From Pseudomonas sp. FP2196 (GTDB lineage: Bacteria > Pseudomonadota > Gammaproteobacteria > Pseudomonadales > Pseudomonadaceae), in NCBI RefSeq assembly GCF_030687715.1, contig NZ_CP117445.1, positions 3,461,501 to 3,525,500 of the forward strand: a stretch of 64,000 nt of DNA. The letters are read 5' to 3'. The notes beneath the pieces were generated by a model, which was not told where the DNA came from, searched no databases, and saw only the letters and a program-made list of their open reading frames with translations. Both the position numbers and the translations under genes were made by a program. Positions 46,305-55,542 of this stretch are shown one piece after another (position 1 is the first letter of the stretch; each line of letters starts with the position of its first letter).

Positions 46305-47516
46305 CTACTGCACCAGTTGGTTGATCTCGATGATCGGCAGCAATACCGCCATCACAATCACCAACACCACCCCGCCCATCACCACAATCATCAATGGCTC
46401 AAGCAGCGCCGTCATACCCATCGCCCGTCGCTCGATATCGCGAGACAGGGTTTGCGCCGCCCGCTCGAGCATCGGCGGCAGCGAACCGGTTTTCTCGCCG
46501 CTGGCGATCAAATGGATCAGCACCGGCGGGAACACATTCTCCACCCGCAGCGCCGCGGCAAGGTTGACGCCCTCGCGCACCTTGGCCGTGGCATCGCTGA
46601 CACTCAGGCTCAAGCGGTCGTTGGACAAGGTCTGGCGCGCTGCTTCCAGCGCCCGTAACAACGGCACCCCGGCGCCACCAAGAATCGCCAGCGTCGAAGC
46701 AAATCGCGCGGTGTTCAGCCCCAGTATGAAACGCCCGATCAACGGCAACTTCAGCACCCGATGATGCCAACTCAGGCGCGCCGCCGGATTACGCAAATAC
46801 AAACGCCAACTCCAGAACGCCCCGGCCATGACCGCCGCACACAACCAGCCCCACGCGCGGATGAAATCACTGGCGGTGAGCATCGCCAGCGTCAGCCCCG
46901 GCAGATCCTGACGGGCCTGGGAAAACGCACTGACCACCTGCGGCACCACATAACTGAGCAGGAAAATCACAATACCGATCGACACCAGCCCGACCACGCC
47001 GGGATAGATAAACGCGGTGAGAATCTTGCCGCGCAAATTGTTGCGCTCCTCAATGTAATCGGCCAGCCGCTCCATCACCTGCGCCAGATCGCCGGACTCT
47101 TCCCCTGCCGCGATCAACGCCCGGTAGATCTCGGGAAAGTCCCGTGGTCGCGCGGCTAAGGATTCGGCCAGACGCATACCGCTGCGCACGTCGGCCCGCA
47201 CGGCGCTGAGGGTGTGGGCGATGTGCTTATTTTCGGCCTGCTCGACCGTGGCACTCAACGCCGCTTCCAGTGGCAGACTGGCGCCGAGCAGGCTCGCCAG
47301 TTGCCGCGTGGCCCATGCCAGATCATTGTCCGAGAGTTTCGCGCTGAACAATCCGCCACCGCCATGCTGGGCGACGTTGCTCTCTTTGTGTACCGACAAT
47401 GCAGTCAAACCGCGCCCGCGCAAGGCACTGAAAGCGGCCGTTTGACTGTCGGCCTCCAGATGGCCGGATTCGATTTTGCCGCTGGCGTCGGCGGCTTCAA
47501 AACGATAGCGATTCAT
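46305..47516 (-). CDS. gspF: Type II secretion inner-membrane protein GspF (HxcS-like)
   Basis: 403 aa with two T2SSF domains (about 70-190 and 270-395) and three membrane segments, including VGLVSIGIVIFLLSYVV and the C-terminal IVVMGGVVLVIVMAVLLPI. It is the polytopic platform protein that contacts the GspE ATPase. Its start overlaps the gspE stop by one base. Last gene of the minus-strand cluster, followed by a REP pair and then the PstS-like gene. Normal length. Confidence 0.95.
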   Translation of the reverse strand: MNRYRFEAADASGKIESGHLEADSQTAAFSALRGRGLTALSVHKESNVAQHGGGGLFSAKLSDNDLAWATRQLASLLGASLPLEAALSATVEQAENKHIAHTLSAVRADVRSGMRLAESLAARPRDFPEIYRALIAAGEESGDLAQVMERLADYIEERNNLRGKILTAFIYPGVVGLVSIGIVIFLLSYVVPQVVSAFSQARQDLPGLTLAMLTASDFIRAWGWLCAAVMAGAFWSWRLYLRNPAARLSWHHRVLKLPLIGRFILGLNTARFASTLAILGGAGVPLLRALEAARQTLSNDRLSLSVSDATAKVREGVNLAAALRVENVFPPVLIHLIASGEKTGSLPPMLERAAQTLSRDIERRAMGMTALLEPLMIVVMGGVVLVIVMAVLLPIIEINQLVQ

Positions 47517-48922
47517 CAGGCGTCCCGTGTCACACGCAGGATTTCTTCGGGGGCAGTGGCGCCGCTGCGAATCCAGCGCTCACCGTCCTCGCGCAGGCTG
47601 AACATGCCGGCCTTGGCGGCAGCGGCGCGCAAGGCCTGCTCCCCTGCCCCTTGGTGAATCAGCGTGCGGATGTCGTCGTCGATGCAGAACAACTCGTGGA
47701 TGCCGGTGCGGCCGCTGTAACCGGTCTGATTGCACGCTGCGCAACCGACCGGGCGCCAGGTGCCGGGCGCGGTGGGGTCTTCTTCCTTGCATTGATTGCA
47801 CAGCCGCCTCACCAGTCGCTGCGCCAAAACCCCGAGCATTGACGACGCCAACAGAAACGGCTCGACGCCCATGTCGATCAAGCGATTGACCGCCGACACC
47901 GCGTCGTTGGTGTGCAGCGTCGCCAGCACCAGGTGACCGGTGAGCGAGGCCTGCACGGCGATTTGTGCGGTTTCCAGATCGCGGATCTCGCCGATCATGA
48001 TGATGTCCGGGTCCTGGCGCAGAATCGCTCGCAGTGCCAAGGCAAAGGTCATGTCGATCTTGGCGTTGACCTGAATCTGGCTGATGCCCGGCAGATCGTA
48101 TTCCACCGGATCTTCGACGGTGAGGATGTTACTGGTGCTCGCATCCAGCCGCGCCAGCGCCGCGTAAAGGCTGGTGGTCTTGCCGCTGCCGGTCGGCCCG
48201 GTGACCAGCACGATGCCGTGGGGCTGGCGGATCAGGTGATCGAGTTTGGCCAGCACCTGCGCGTCCATGCCGAGGGTTTCCAGATGCAGACGCCCGGCCT
48301 GTTTGTCGAGCAGTCGCATCACCACGCGTTCGCCGTGGCCGGTGGGCACCGTCGAGACCCGAATATCAATCGGCCGCCCCGCCACGCGCAAGGCGATACG
48401 GCCGTCCTGCGGCAGGCGTTTTTCGGCGATGTCGAGCTGGGCCATGATCTTGATCCGCGACACCAGCGCACCGTGCAGCGCCTTGCGCGGCGAAACCACG
48501 TCGCGCAGCGTGCCGTCGACCCGATAGCGCACCACCGAATGGGTTTCGAACGGCTCGATGTGAATATCACTGGCCTCATCCCGCGCGGCCTGGGTCAGCA
48601 AGGCGTTGATCATGCGGATCACCGGCGCGCCGTCCTGGGTGTCGAGCAGGTCGGTGATCTCCGGCATGTCCTGCATGAGGCGGTCGAGATCGACTTCGTT
48701 TTCCGCGGCACCGACCACGGCGGCGGCGCTGCCGGTGTCGGCGTAAGCGCTGGTGAGCAACCCATCGAGTTCATCGTCGCGCACGCGTTCGACCTTCGCC
48801 GCACCGAATTGCCGACGCACTTCACTGATCGACCAACCCGGCGTCGACGGGCACACCGTCAGCACCCCGTCGCGCAGCAGAATGCGTTGGGCCTTGGCCC
48901 AGGCGTAAGGCAACAAACTCAT
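47516..48922 (-). CDS. gspE: Type II secretion ATPase GspE (HxcR-like)
   Basis: 468 aa. Order: N-terminal N2 region, then the ATPase with Walker A (GPTGSGKTTSLYAAL), Asp box and Walker B (RQDPDIIMIGEIRD), and a tetracysteine zinc motif (CNQCKEE and CAACNQTGYSGRTG). The ATPase drives pseudopilus assembly. It is separated from gspD by a 349-bp gap filled with REP sequences, unlike the overlapping genes upstream, and is followed by gspF with a 1-base overlap. Confidence 0.96.
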   Translation of the reverse strand: MSLLPYAWAKAQRILLRDGVLTVCPSTPGWSISEVRRQFGAAKVERVRDDELDGLLTSAYADTGSAAAVVGAAENEVDLDRLMQDMPEITDLLDTQDGAPVIRMINALLTQAARDEASDIHIEPFETHSVVRYRVDGTLRDVVSPRKALHGALVSRIKIMAQLDIAEKRLPQDGRIALRVAGRPIDIRVSTVPTGHGERVVMRLLDKQAGRLHLETLGMDAQVLAKLDHLIRQPHGIVLVTGPTGSGKTTSLYAALARLDASTSNILTVEDPVEYDLPGISQIQVNAKIDMTFALALRAILRQDPDIIMIGEIRDLETAQIAVQASLTGHLVLATLHTNDAVSAVNRLIDMGVEPFLLASSMLGVLAQRLVRRLCNQCKEEDPTAPGTWRPVGCAACNQTGYSGRTGIHELFCIDDDIRTLIHQGAGEQALRAAAAKAGMFSLREDGERWIRSGATAPEEILRVTRDA

Positions 48923-48971
48923 CTCATGCTCTCCCCAACGCGAATGATCTCCCCCGTTGCAATACGCCCCC

Positions 48972-49242
48972 CTGTAGGAGCTGCCGCAGGCTGCGATCTT
49001 TTGCTTTGGTTTTTTTCAATGCCGCTGAAGATCAAGATCAAAAGATCGCAGCCTGCGGCAGCTCCTACAGATCCAGCGTTGTTCCGGATCCCTGTGGTGA
49101 TTCGATCTCCTGTGGCGAGGGGATTTATCCCCGATCGGCTGCGCAGCAGTCGTAAACCCGCAAAACAGGGTATGCCTGGAGAAATCGGGTTGCAGGATTT
49201 GGGGCTGCTGCGCAGCCGATCGGGGATAAATCCCCTCACCAC
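48972..49242. repeat. Two BIMEs inside the T2SS operon, between gspD and gspE
   Basis: First a perfect 31-bp inverted pair of the CTGTAGGAGCTGCCGCAGGC type (48972-49002 with 49040-49070). Then a 38-bp inverted pair of a different family with one mismatch (GTGGCGAGGGGATTTATCCC type; 49112-49149 with 49205-49242). They fill almost all of the gap. Strong hairpins here may lower gspE/gspF expression relative to gspD. Confidence 0.95.
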
Positions 49243-49271
49243 AAAGGCATCACACATATTCAGAGCCGGTT

Positions 49272-51638
49272 TCATAAAGAGGGCCCGGGTTGGATTGGCA
49301 CCGCTTTGATGGTTGCTCTGGGGCCTGTGGCCGGCACACCTTGCGCCGCCGGCGGCAACTGCGGTGCCTGCATGTCCGGCATTGCCCAACTGCGTTCCGG
49401 TTGCAAGCCACCCTGCGCCCGGCGCATGAAGTCGTAGCGATTGAGCGTAATGCTGCGCCCCGCTTCGCTGTCGCGAATGATGTACGGGCGCAGGAACACC
49501 ATCAGGTTGGTCTTGGTGATCGCCCGGCGTTCGTTGCGAAACAGCGCGCCGATGCCCGGAATGGTCGACAGCCACGGCACCGCGTCATTGCTCTGGCTGT
49601 AGCCATCCTGCAGCAAGCCTCCGAGCACCATGATCTGGCCGTCGTCGAGCAAAATGCTGGTGTCGATCGCACGTTTATTGGTGACGATGCCCGCCGCTCT
49701 CGCGCTGGTGGACGCACGTTCGTCAATGCTGCTGACCTCCTGATAAATATCGAGCTTGACCGTACCGCCCTCGGAAATCTGCGGGCGCACGTTGAGCTTC
49801 AAGCCAACCTCTTCGCGGGTCACGGTCTGGAACGGGTTGTTGCTGGTGCCACCACCGCCAGTGACGTAGCTGCCGCTGACAAACGGGATGGTCTGACCGA
49901 CGAAAATACTCGCCGCTTCGTTGTCCAGCGTCAGCAGGTTCGGCGTCGACAGCACGTTGGTGCCGCCCTTGCTCTTCAACGCGCGGGCCAGCACCTTGAG
50001 GTCGAGAATCTTGCCGATGCCAGGAATATCGACCGTGCCGTTGACGTAGCCAAGGTTCAAGCCCTGCGGCAGCACGTCGATACTGGTCTTGCCGCTGAGA
50101 TCAATACCGGAACCACCCAGATTCGCCCCGCCAATCACGCCGTTGCCCCCCAGGTTACCGGTCTGCCATTGCACACCGAACTCACTGGCATCGTCCTCAC
50201 CAACTTCGACGATCAGGCTTTCGATCACCACTTGTGCGCGACGCTGGTCGAGCAAGTCGATGACCTCACGCAGGTTGCGATACAGCGGCTCAGGCGCCGA
50301 AATCAGCAAGGTGTTGGTGGTCGCATCGGCCTGAATCGTCACGCCGCCAGCGCTGAAGGCGACGTTCTGTTCGCTGGCCTGAGTGCCGCTGCTACTGGTC
50401 GGGCTGCTGCCCTGCGCATAACTGCCGCCAGTGCTGCCATTGCTGGAAGTGGTCGAGGTCGTGCCGCTGGTTGGCGTGCCGCTCTGAGCGCTCGAACCGC
50501 CATTACTGCCATTGCTGCCCATCGCACTGAGCACCGCACGCGCACTGTCGCTGGTACCGCTGTCGCTCTCGCCAGTGAGCAAACCGCGTAACGCCTGCGC
50601 CAGTTTTGCCGCTTGCGCGTTACGCAGATACACCACATGCAGGTTGCTCGGGTTGCTCTGGGCGTTGTCGAGTTTGTAGATCAGGTTGCGCGCCAGCTCG
50701 GTACGTTCAGGGCTGCCGGCGCGGATGATGATGGTGTTGGAACGCGGGTCGCCGATCACCGCAATTTTCTGCGTCGGGTCGTTGCCCGGCGCATCCAGCA
50801 AGTCGGCCACCATCGGCGCGATGTCGGCGGCGATACCGTTCTGGATCTGCACCACGTCGGTATCGATGGCGCTCTGGGTGTCGATGCCGGCGATCAGCTG
50901 CGCGACGCGATTCAGGTTCTCGGCGTAATCGGTAACGACAATCGTGTTGTTGCCGGGATAGGCGTTGATCGGATTGTTCGGCGAGACGATCGGGCGCAAC
51001 ACCGGAATCAGATTCACCGCGTTCTCGTATTGCAGGCGGAACGTGCGGGTCAGCATGCCGTTGCCAGCGGGCTTGTCAGCGTTGTAGATCGGCCCGCCAA
51101 GCAGCTTCGCGTCGGCCTCCGGCACCACCTGCGCAACACCGCCGACATCGACCACCGCAAAGCCTTGCATGCGCAACGCCGACAACAGCATGTCGTAAGC
51201 CTGACGCGCCGGCACCTGCCCTTCCGAGACCAGCGTCAGAGTGCCCTTGACCCGTGGATCGACGAGAAACTGCTGGCCGGTCGAACGCGACAACGCGCGC
51301 ACCACCGCTTGAATATCCGCCTCGACAAAATTCAGGGTCACCGGTTGCTCACCCAACGGATTGCTCGGCAGCGTGGCCCCGCGTGCAGCGCCGCCGCCAC
51401 GGCTGCGCTCGGTGATGTTGTGCAACTGCTTTGGCGCCGGTCTGGCCTGTGCCTGCGCCCGCTCGCGGTCGAGTACCGCATCACCGCTGCGCTGAGTGTT
51501 GGCCAATGGCCGACCGAGTTCGCTATCGACCAGCAACGACGGCTGATCCTGCGGTGTGCTGGTGTTGCTGCACGCGCTCAACGCCATCAGCAACATCGGC
51601 AACGCCAGACGTGCCGGTTTGGATCCTGACCCCTTCAT
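49272..51638 (-). CDS. gspD: Type II secretion liposecretin GspD (HxcQ-like)
   Basis: 788 aa. The N-terminus is a lipoprotein signal (LALPMLLMALSAC), so the secretin carries its own lipid anchor like HxcQ of P. aeruginosa, which reaches the outer membrane without a pilotin. N0-N3 domains follow, with a Gly/Ser/Thr-rich linker in N3 (around residues 365-415), then the secretin core (VGQTIPFVSGSYV; VPWLSTIPGIGALFRNE). A short tail ends the protein. The start overlaps the gspM stop by ATGA. No pilotin gene is present, consistent with self-piloting. Confidence 0.96.
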   Translation of the reverse strand: MKGSGSKPARLALPMLLMALSACSNTSTPQDQPSLLVDSELGRPLANTQRSGDAVLDRERAQAQARPAPKQLHNITERSRGGGAARGATLPSNPLGEQPVTLNFVEADIQAVVRALSRSTGQQFLVDPRVKGTLTLVSEGQVPARQAYDMLLSALRMQGFAVVDVGGVAQVVPEADAKLLGGPIYNADKPAGNGMLTRTFRLQYENAVNLIPVLRPIVSPNNPINAYPGNNTIVVTDYAENLNRVAQLIAGIDTQSAIDTDVVQIQNGIAADIAPMVADLLDAPGNDPTQKIAVIGDPRSNTIIIRAGSPERTELARNLIYKLDNAQSNPSNLHVVYLRNAQAAKLAQALRGLLTGESDSGTSDSARAVLSAMGSNGSNGGSSAQSGTPTSGTTSTTSSNGSTGGSYAQGSSPTSSSGTQASEQNVAFSAGGVTIQADATTNTLLISAPEPLYRNLREVIDLLDQRRAQVVIESLIVEVGEDDASEFGVQWQTGNLGGNGVIGGANLGGSGIDLSGKTSIDVLPQGLNLGYVNGTVDIPGIGKILDLKVLARALKSKGGTNVLSTPNLLTLDNEAASIFVGQTIPFVSGSYVTGGGGTSNNPFQTVTREEVGLKLNVRPQISEGGTVKLDIYQEVSSIDERASTSARAAGIVTNKRAIDTSILLDDGQIMVLGGLLQDGYSQSNDAVPWLSTIPGIGALFRNERRAITKTNLMVFLRPYIIRDSEAGRSITLNRYDFMRRAQGGLQPERSWAMPDMQAPQLPPAAQGVPATGPRATIKAVPIQPGPSL

Positions 51639-52183
51639 GAAGCTTCCTTAGCGCCCAGCGCCTGATCCATGCGAACGGTGCCTGACAAAGTGCCGGCAGT
51701 GACTTCGGTCGAAGCGTTGTCGGCGCGTTGCAAACGGGCCTCGACCACTTGCAGAGAAAGTTGCGACGGGGTGCTCAGCAGCCAGTCGAGCACCGCGTCG
51801 GCCGGCGCGGCGTCGAAGGTCAACTGCCATGAACCGGCATCCGCCGCCTGTAATTGATAGTGCCCGGCCAGACCACTGGCCAGCAGCGTTTGCTCCAGAG
51901 CCTGGCCGACGCTTTGCCCGTTCGGGCGCACGCTGACGTCGCGCAACAGCACCTCAAGCGCTTCGGTCTGGGCGCGTAACTTCGGGGTTTCAGTTTGCCA
52001 ATAAGCGATTTTCTTCAAGGGTGGCTGGATCAGCGCAACCCAAGTCAGCAAACCGAGCAGCGCGATCGCCATACCGCCGACCATGCGTTTCTCGCGCAAC
52101 GCCAGCGGCTGCCAACGGGCCTGCAACTGACTGTTGAAGCGCTGCCAACGGGCGCGATACATCGCAAGCGCGGCCTTATTCAT
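51635..52183 (-). CDS. gspM: Type II secretion protein GspM (HxcZ-like)
   Basis: 182 aa from ATG 52183, overlapping the gspL end by 8 nt. A cytoplasmic N-terminus (about 40 residues) precedes one membrane helix (MVGGMAIALLGLLTWVALI). The periplasmic part has a coiled coil and a ferredoxin-like domain. GspM partners GspL in the inner-membrane platform. The call rests on position between gspL and gspD together with this topology. Confidence 0.85.
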   Translation of the reverse strand: MNKAALAMYRARWQRFNSQLQARWQPLALREKRMVGGMAIALLGLLTWVALIQPPLKKIAYWQTETPKLRAQTEALEVLLRDVSVRPNGQSVGQALEQTLLASGLAGHYQLQAADAGSWQLTFDAAPADAVLDWLLSTPSQLSLQVVEARLQRADNASTEVTAGTLSGTVRMDQALGAKEAS

Positions 52184-53354
52184 CGTCTGCCTCGCTACTG
52201 TTGTCTTCGGTGTCACTGGAGCTGGCTTCAGCCGCTGGGCGCAAGGTCCAGCCCTCGTCATCGGCCGTCACGCTGATACCGGCCTGGGTCAGGGTGCTTT
52301 GCCAATCCTTGTCACTGCCGCTGCGACGGGCGTCGGTCAGCAGGCTCAGTTGCAACGTGCCGTCGACATAGGCCAGACGCTCAACGCTGCCGGCCATGAA
52401 CGGCATGCCGGTGCCCGCCTGCAACACCAGGCGACTGAAGTTCTGCGCCGGATCATCGACCGCGCCTTTTTGCCGTACCGCCAATTGCTGGCGAGCCTGC
52501 TGCAGCGGATTGAGGATCACCGGCAATTCGGGGAACGCCTGCTTCACCCGCAGATTCATTTGCGCCTTGAGCTGCTGTCCCTGACTGGCCTCGCGCGCGG
52601 CATACAGATTCAAACCGATCACCCACACCGCCACGGCCAGCGCCGACAACCCAAGCGCCCGCCCCCAACCCCGATGTTCAGTGACTTGCTGTTGCAGCGC
52701 ACCGTGCAAGCCCCAACCCGGTACCGGCCCGGTCCAGCGCTGGGCTTCGCTCATGGGCAGTTCGGCGCCCGGTGGCGGCGCGGCGCCGATCCAGTGCAGC
52801 GTTACGCCCGGCTCCCACAGCGAGTTGTCGACGCCTTCATCAAACAACGGTTGCACCCGCGCCGATTGCAGGCTTTCGCGCAGCAGCAAATGACCGTCCT
52901 GCACACACGCGACAAGGCCCGGCAGCACCGGCAAGCTGTACGCCGCCGGGTACAGACCGCGCAGGTTCAGGCCGGATTGCTTGAGTAACTGCGCGAGGTG
53001 CAACAGGCGTTGACGCGACGCCCACGCAATCTGCACCCGCCCGGCTTCATCACGCGGACTGTGGGCAATGTGCATCTCGCTGCTGTCGCCGAGCATCAGC
53101 GCTTGCGCCGCACACTGCACCGCTGCCGCCGTTTTGTTGGCCGGCAGCGGCGGTAAATCGATGCTCGCCACGAGGCTGTCCGCCGGGTGCAGAAAACACA
53201 GCAGCGGCGGCAGTTTCGGCAGCTGAATCAACTGCGCCAACGTCAGCCAGTCTTCACGGCTGACCTGGCCCTGGCGATCCAGCCAGGCGCAATTCACCGT
53301 GCTGCCCTGCTCCAGCTCCGCCAATGGCGGCAGCGCAACCCTTAACTGAGTCAT
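52176..53354 (-). CDS. gspL: Type II secretion protein GspL (HxcY-like)
   Basis: 392 aa. The actin-like cytoplasmic domain (about 1-230; ADSLVASIDLPPLPANKTAAAVQ) is followed by a membrane helix (LGLSALAVAVWVIGLNLYAA) and a periplasmic ferredoxin-like domain, with an acidic tail (SDTEDNSSEADDE). GspL recruits the GspE ATPase to the membrane. The start overlaps the gspK stop by ATGA. Confidence 0.92.
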   Translation of the reverse strand: MTQLRVALPPLAELEQGSTVNCAWLDRQGQVSREDWLTLAQLIQLPKLPPLLCFLHPADSLVASIDLPPLPANKTAAAVQCAAQALMLGDSSEMHIAHSPRDEAGRVQIAWASRQRLLHLAQLLKQSGLNLRGLYPAAYSLPVLPGLVACVQDGHLLLRESLQSARVQPLFDEGVDNSLWEPGVTLHWIGAAPPPGAELPMSEAQRWTGPVPGWGLHGALQQQVTEHRGWGRALGLSALAVAVWVIGLNLYAAREASQGQQLKAQMNLRVKQAFPELPVILNPLQQARQQLAVRQKGAVDDPAQNFSRLVLQAGTGMPFMAGSVERLAYVDGTLQLSLLTDARRSGSDKDWQSTLTQAGISVTADDEGWTLRPAAEASSSDTEDNSSEADDE

Positions 53355-54307
53355 ACGCCCACCCGCGACCAGATCACCTGCGGCAAACGATCCTGGCTGC
53401 GATGCAACAACGCCTCGAGGCTGACCCGCCGCTGCTCACGGCGCGCTTCACCGCGCAGGCGAAACCAGTCACTGGTGATGCCGACCTTGACGCTGCTGAC
53501 TTCCAGATTTGGCATGCGCAAGCGGTTGACGAAGTCGCCACGGTTGATAAACCAGCGCCCGGCGTCGCGCTCATTGATCAACGCCTGCGCGCGCTCCAGG
53601 GACAGCCCCGGCACATACGCCGCCAGCACAGGTGCGGTGGCCGTGTTGCCGTTAACCCAAGTGGTCGCGGGGATCACCGTCAGGTACGGCGCCAGTTTGC
53701 CGATCACCGCGTCATTGACGCCGTCGACGCTGCGCAAATCATCGAGACTGCGCAGCATCGGCAGCGTCGGATTTTGTGGCTTGCGCGAGGCGTTGGGCGA
53801 TGTCGCCCGACCGCTGTCGAAGCCGTTGTTGTTCTCGGCCATCTGCGGATTCAACAGTCGCGGGTACGACTCGATCACCCGCTGACGGATGCGCTGATTC
53901 AAACCGGCGCTGACCCCGATCAACTCGCACAAACGCTGAAACGCCTGCACCTGCGCTTCATCGACACGCTCGTTGGCCACCAGATTGCGCAGGTTGAACT
54001 TGCCCTGCTCGTCCTCCAGTCGCCCCTCGAAACCCTGCGCCACCAAGCGCTGTGCCCACGGCTGATCGAGCCGGGTCAGCGGATCGCGCTGGCGTGCGTC
54101 CCACAGCAACTGACGGCTGATCTCCAACCCGCCCTGCACCACCCAACGCCCCTGCACCCGCTGCTGATCGGCCTCCAGCGCACGGGTCGACACGCTCTGA
54201 CGCGTCAACATACCCGCCGCAATCACCGCCACCACGGCCGCAATCAGCAACGCGCTGATGATCGCCATGCCTTGCTGCTTCGCCCCATCAGGCGAATGTC
54301 TGTTCAT
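53351..54307 (-). CDS. gspK: Type II secretion minor pseudopilin GspK (HxcX-like)
   Basis: 318 aa. Prepilin leader with cleavage after Gly13 (AKQQG then MAIISALLIAAVVAVIAAG), with Met in place of the usual Phe at +1 and no Glu5, as is characteristic of GspK. The large alpha-helical insertion (SAM-like domain) follows, with LRSVDGVNDAVIGKLAPYLTV. GspK caps the pseudopilus tip with GspI and GspJ. Confidence 0.93.
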   Translation of the reverse strand: MNRHSPDGAKQQGMAIISALLIAAVVAVIAAGMLTRQSVSTRALEADQQRVQGRWVVQGGLEISRQLLWDARQRDPLTRLDQPWAQRLVAQGFEGRLEDEQGKFNLRNLVANERVDEAQVQAFQRLCELIGVSAGLNQRIRQRVIESYPRLLNPQMAENNNGFDSGRATSPNASRKPQNPTLPMLRSLDDLRSVDGVNDAVIGKLAPYLTVIPATTWVNGNTATAPVLAAYVPGLSLERAQALINERDAGRWFINRGDFVNRLRMPNLEVSSVKVGITSDWFRLRGEARREQRRVSLEALLHRSQDRLPQVIWSRVGV

Positions 54308-54315
54308 GGCCGGCC

Positions 54316-54774
54316 TTACAGCTGCCAGGAACCGATATCGGCATTGACGCCGTCGCCGTCCGGCTGGCCATCAGCACCGAGCGAGAAGATATCGATCTCG
54401 CCGTTGGCGCCCGGGTTGAGGTACTGATAAGGACGGCCCCACGGATCATTCGGCAGACGCTCCAGGTACGAACGCCAGTTGCTGTTCTTCGCATCCGCCG
54501 GCCGCTCCACCAGCACTTTCAAACCCTGATTCATGCTCGGGTAAGTGCCATGATCGAGGCGATACAACTTCAACGCCTGCATCAAACCGCCAATGTCCTG
54601 CTTCGCCGCCGTCGCCCGCGCCTGATCCGGACGGTCGAGCACCTTGGGCACCACCATCGCCGCCAGAATCCCCAAAATCACCACCACCACCATGATCTCG
54701 ATCAGGGTAAAACCCTGCTGCCCACGGGGCTTGCGCGGCGACGGCTCAGGCGGTGTGCACGGTGCGATATCCAT
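54316..54774 (-). CDS. gspG: Type II secretion major pseudopilin GspG (HxcT-like)
   Basis: 152 aa. A long N-terminal leader (about 20 residues) precedes the prepilin peptidase site QQG-FTLIEIMVVVVILG with Glu5. The C-terminal part has the usual NDPWGRPYQYLNPG and GEIDIFSLGADG (calcium-binding loop) segments. First gene of the minus-strand T2SS operon, divergent from gspI. GspG is the main subunit of the pseudopilus. Confidence 0.97.
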   Translation of the reverse strand: MDIAPCTPPEPSPRKPRGQQGFTLIEIMVVVVILGILAAMVVPKVLDRPDQARATAAKQDIGGLMQALKLYRLDHGTYPSMNQGLKVLVERPADAKNSNWRSYLERLPNDPWGRPYQYLNPGANGEIDIFSLGADGQPDGDGVNADIGSWQL

Positions 54775-54921
54775 CTCGACATTCCTTTGGCTTGATTCGA
54801 TTCGACGCGCAGTGTTGCAAGAAGATATGTCAGGGATGTTGAAAATCCTCGGGAGTTTTCGTCGTCAAGCCGTCAAGGACGGGGGTTAGCGTCGAGGGCT
54901 GGTTTTTGCTTCGAGCCCCTT

Positions 54922-55296
54922 ATGCCTGCTCGCTCCCGAGAAAGCGGATTCACCCTGATAGAAGTGCTGGTGGCGCTGGCGATTATTGCCGTGGCGATGT
55001 CGGCGGCCGTGCGCGTGGCGGGGTTGATGACGCAGAGCAATGGGGTGTTGCGGGATCGGTCGATTGCGATGATTGCGGCACAGAGCCGGATGGCTGAGCT
55101 GCAATTGGAAGGTCGATTACCGATAGGACTAAAGGCGCAGGACTGTGACCAAGGACGTCTGCTACTCCGCTGCGAACAAGCCATAGCAACAGCCGAAAAC
55201 GGCCGATTGCTCAAAGTCGGCATCCAGGTTTTCGACCGCAACCAGGACGCCCCGCCGTTGGCCCGACTAGAAACCCTACTAAGCCGCCCCCTGTAG
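54922..55296 (+). CDS. gspI: Type II secretion minor pseudopilin GspI (HxcV-like)
   Basis: 124 aa. Prepilin site RESG-FTLIEVLVALAIIAVAM with Glu5, then a short GspI-type body (MIAAQSRMAELQLEG). It is transcribed away from the rest of the cluster, with 147 bp between the gspG and gspI starts. Normally gspJ would follow gspI; here a REP and an unrelated islet do. Its 3' end is repeated in degenerate form at 57182-57262. Confidence 0.93.
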   Translation: MPARSRESGFTLIEVLVALAIIAVAMSAAVRVAGLMTQSNGVLRDRSIAMIAAQSRMAELQLEGRLPIGLKAQDCDQGRLLLRCEQAIATAENGRLLKVGIQVFDRNQDAPPLARLETLLSRPL

Positions 55297-55322
55297 GAGC
55301 TGCCGAAGGCTGCGATCTTTTG
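55293..55322 (+). repeat. REP directly after gspI
   Basis: CTGTAGGAGCTGCCGAAGGC followed by TGCGATCTTTTGAC, starting within the gspI stop region. A matching REP follows the degenerate gspI copy at 57262, so gene end plus REP are duplicated together. Confidence 0.85.
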
Positions 55323-55330
55323 ACTTTGAC

Positions 55331-55352
55331 TTTTAAACGTTGGCGTTTATCG
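55331..55352 (+). repeat. 22-bp repeat, copy 1 of 3
   Basis: Starts TTTTAAACGTTGGCGTTTAT. Further copies with T for C at position 14 lie at 57112-57133 and 63358-63379, each just upstream of a DUF6124 leader. Copies 1 and 2 border the EcsC/DUF6124 islet. Confidence 0.85.
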
Positions 55353-55542
55353 CGCCCACAAAGGTGTCCCCTCTGTCCTGCAGCATTTAATCGCGGGGGT
55401 CTGGGCGATTATTTAGAAAGTGGAGTTATGCCGTCAGCGCGGCGGCGAAGGTATTTGGAGGGAATTTGTTCAAAGCGGAGTGATGCAAATAACCACGCAG
55501 GCATGGCATCATAAGGCCACTATTCATACGCTGAGACTGAAG

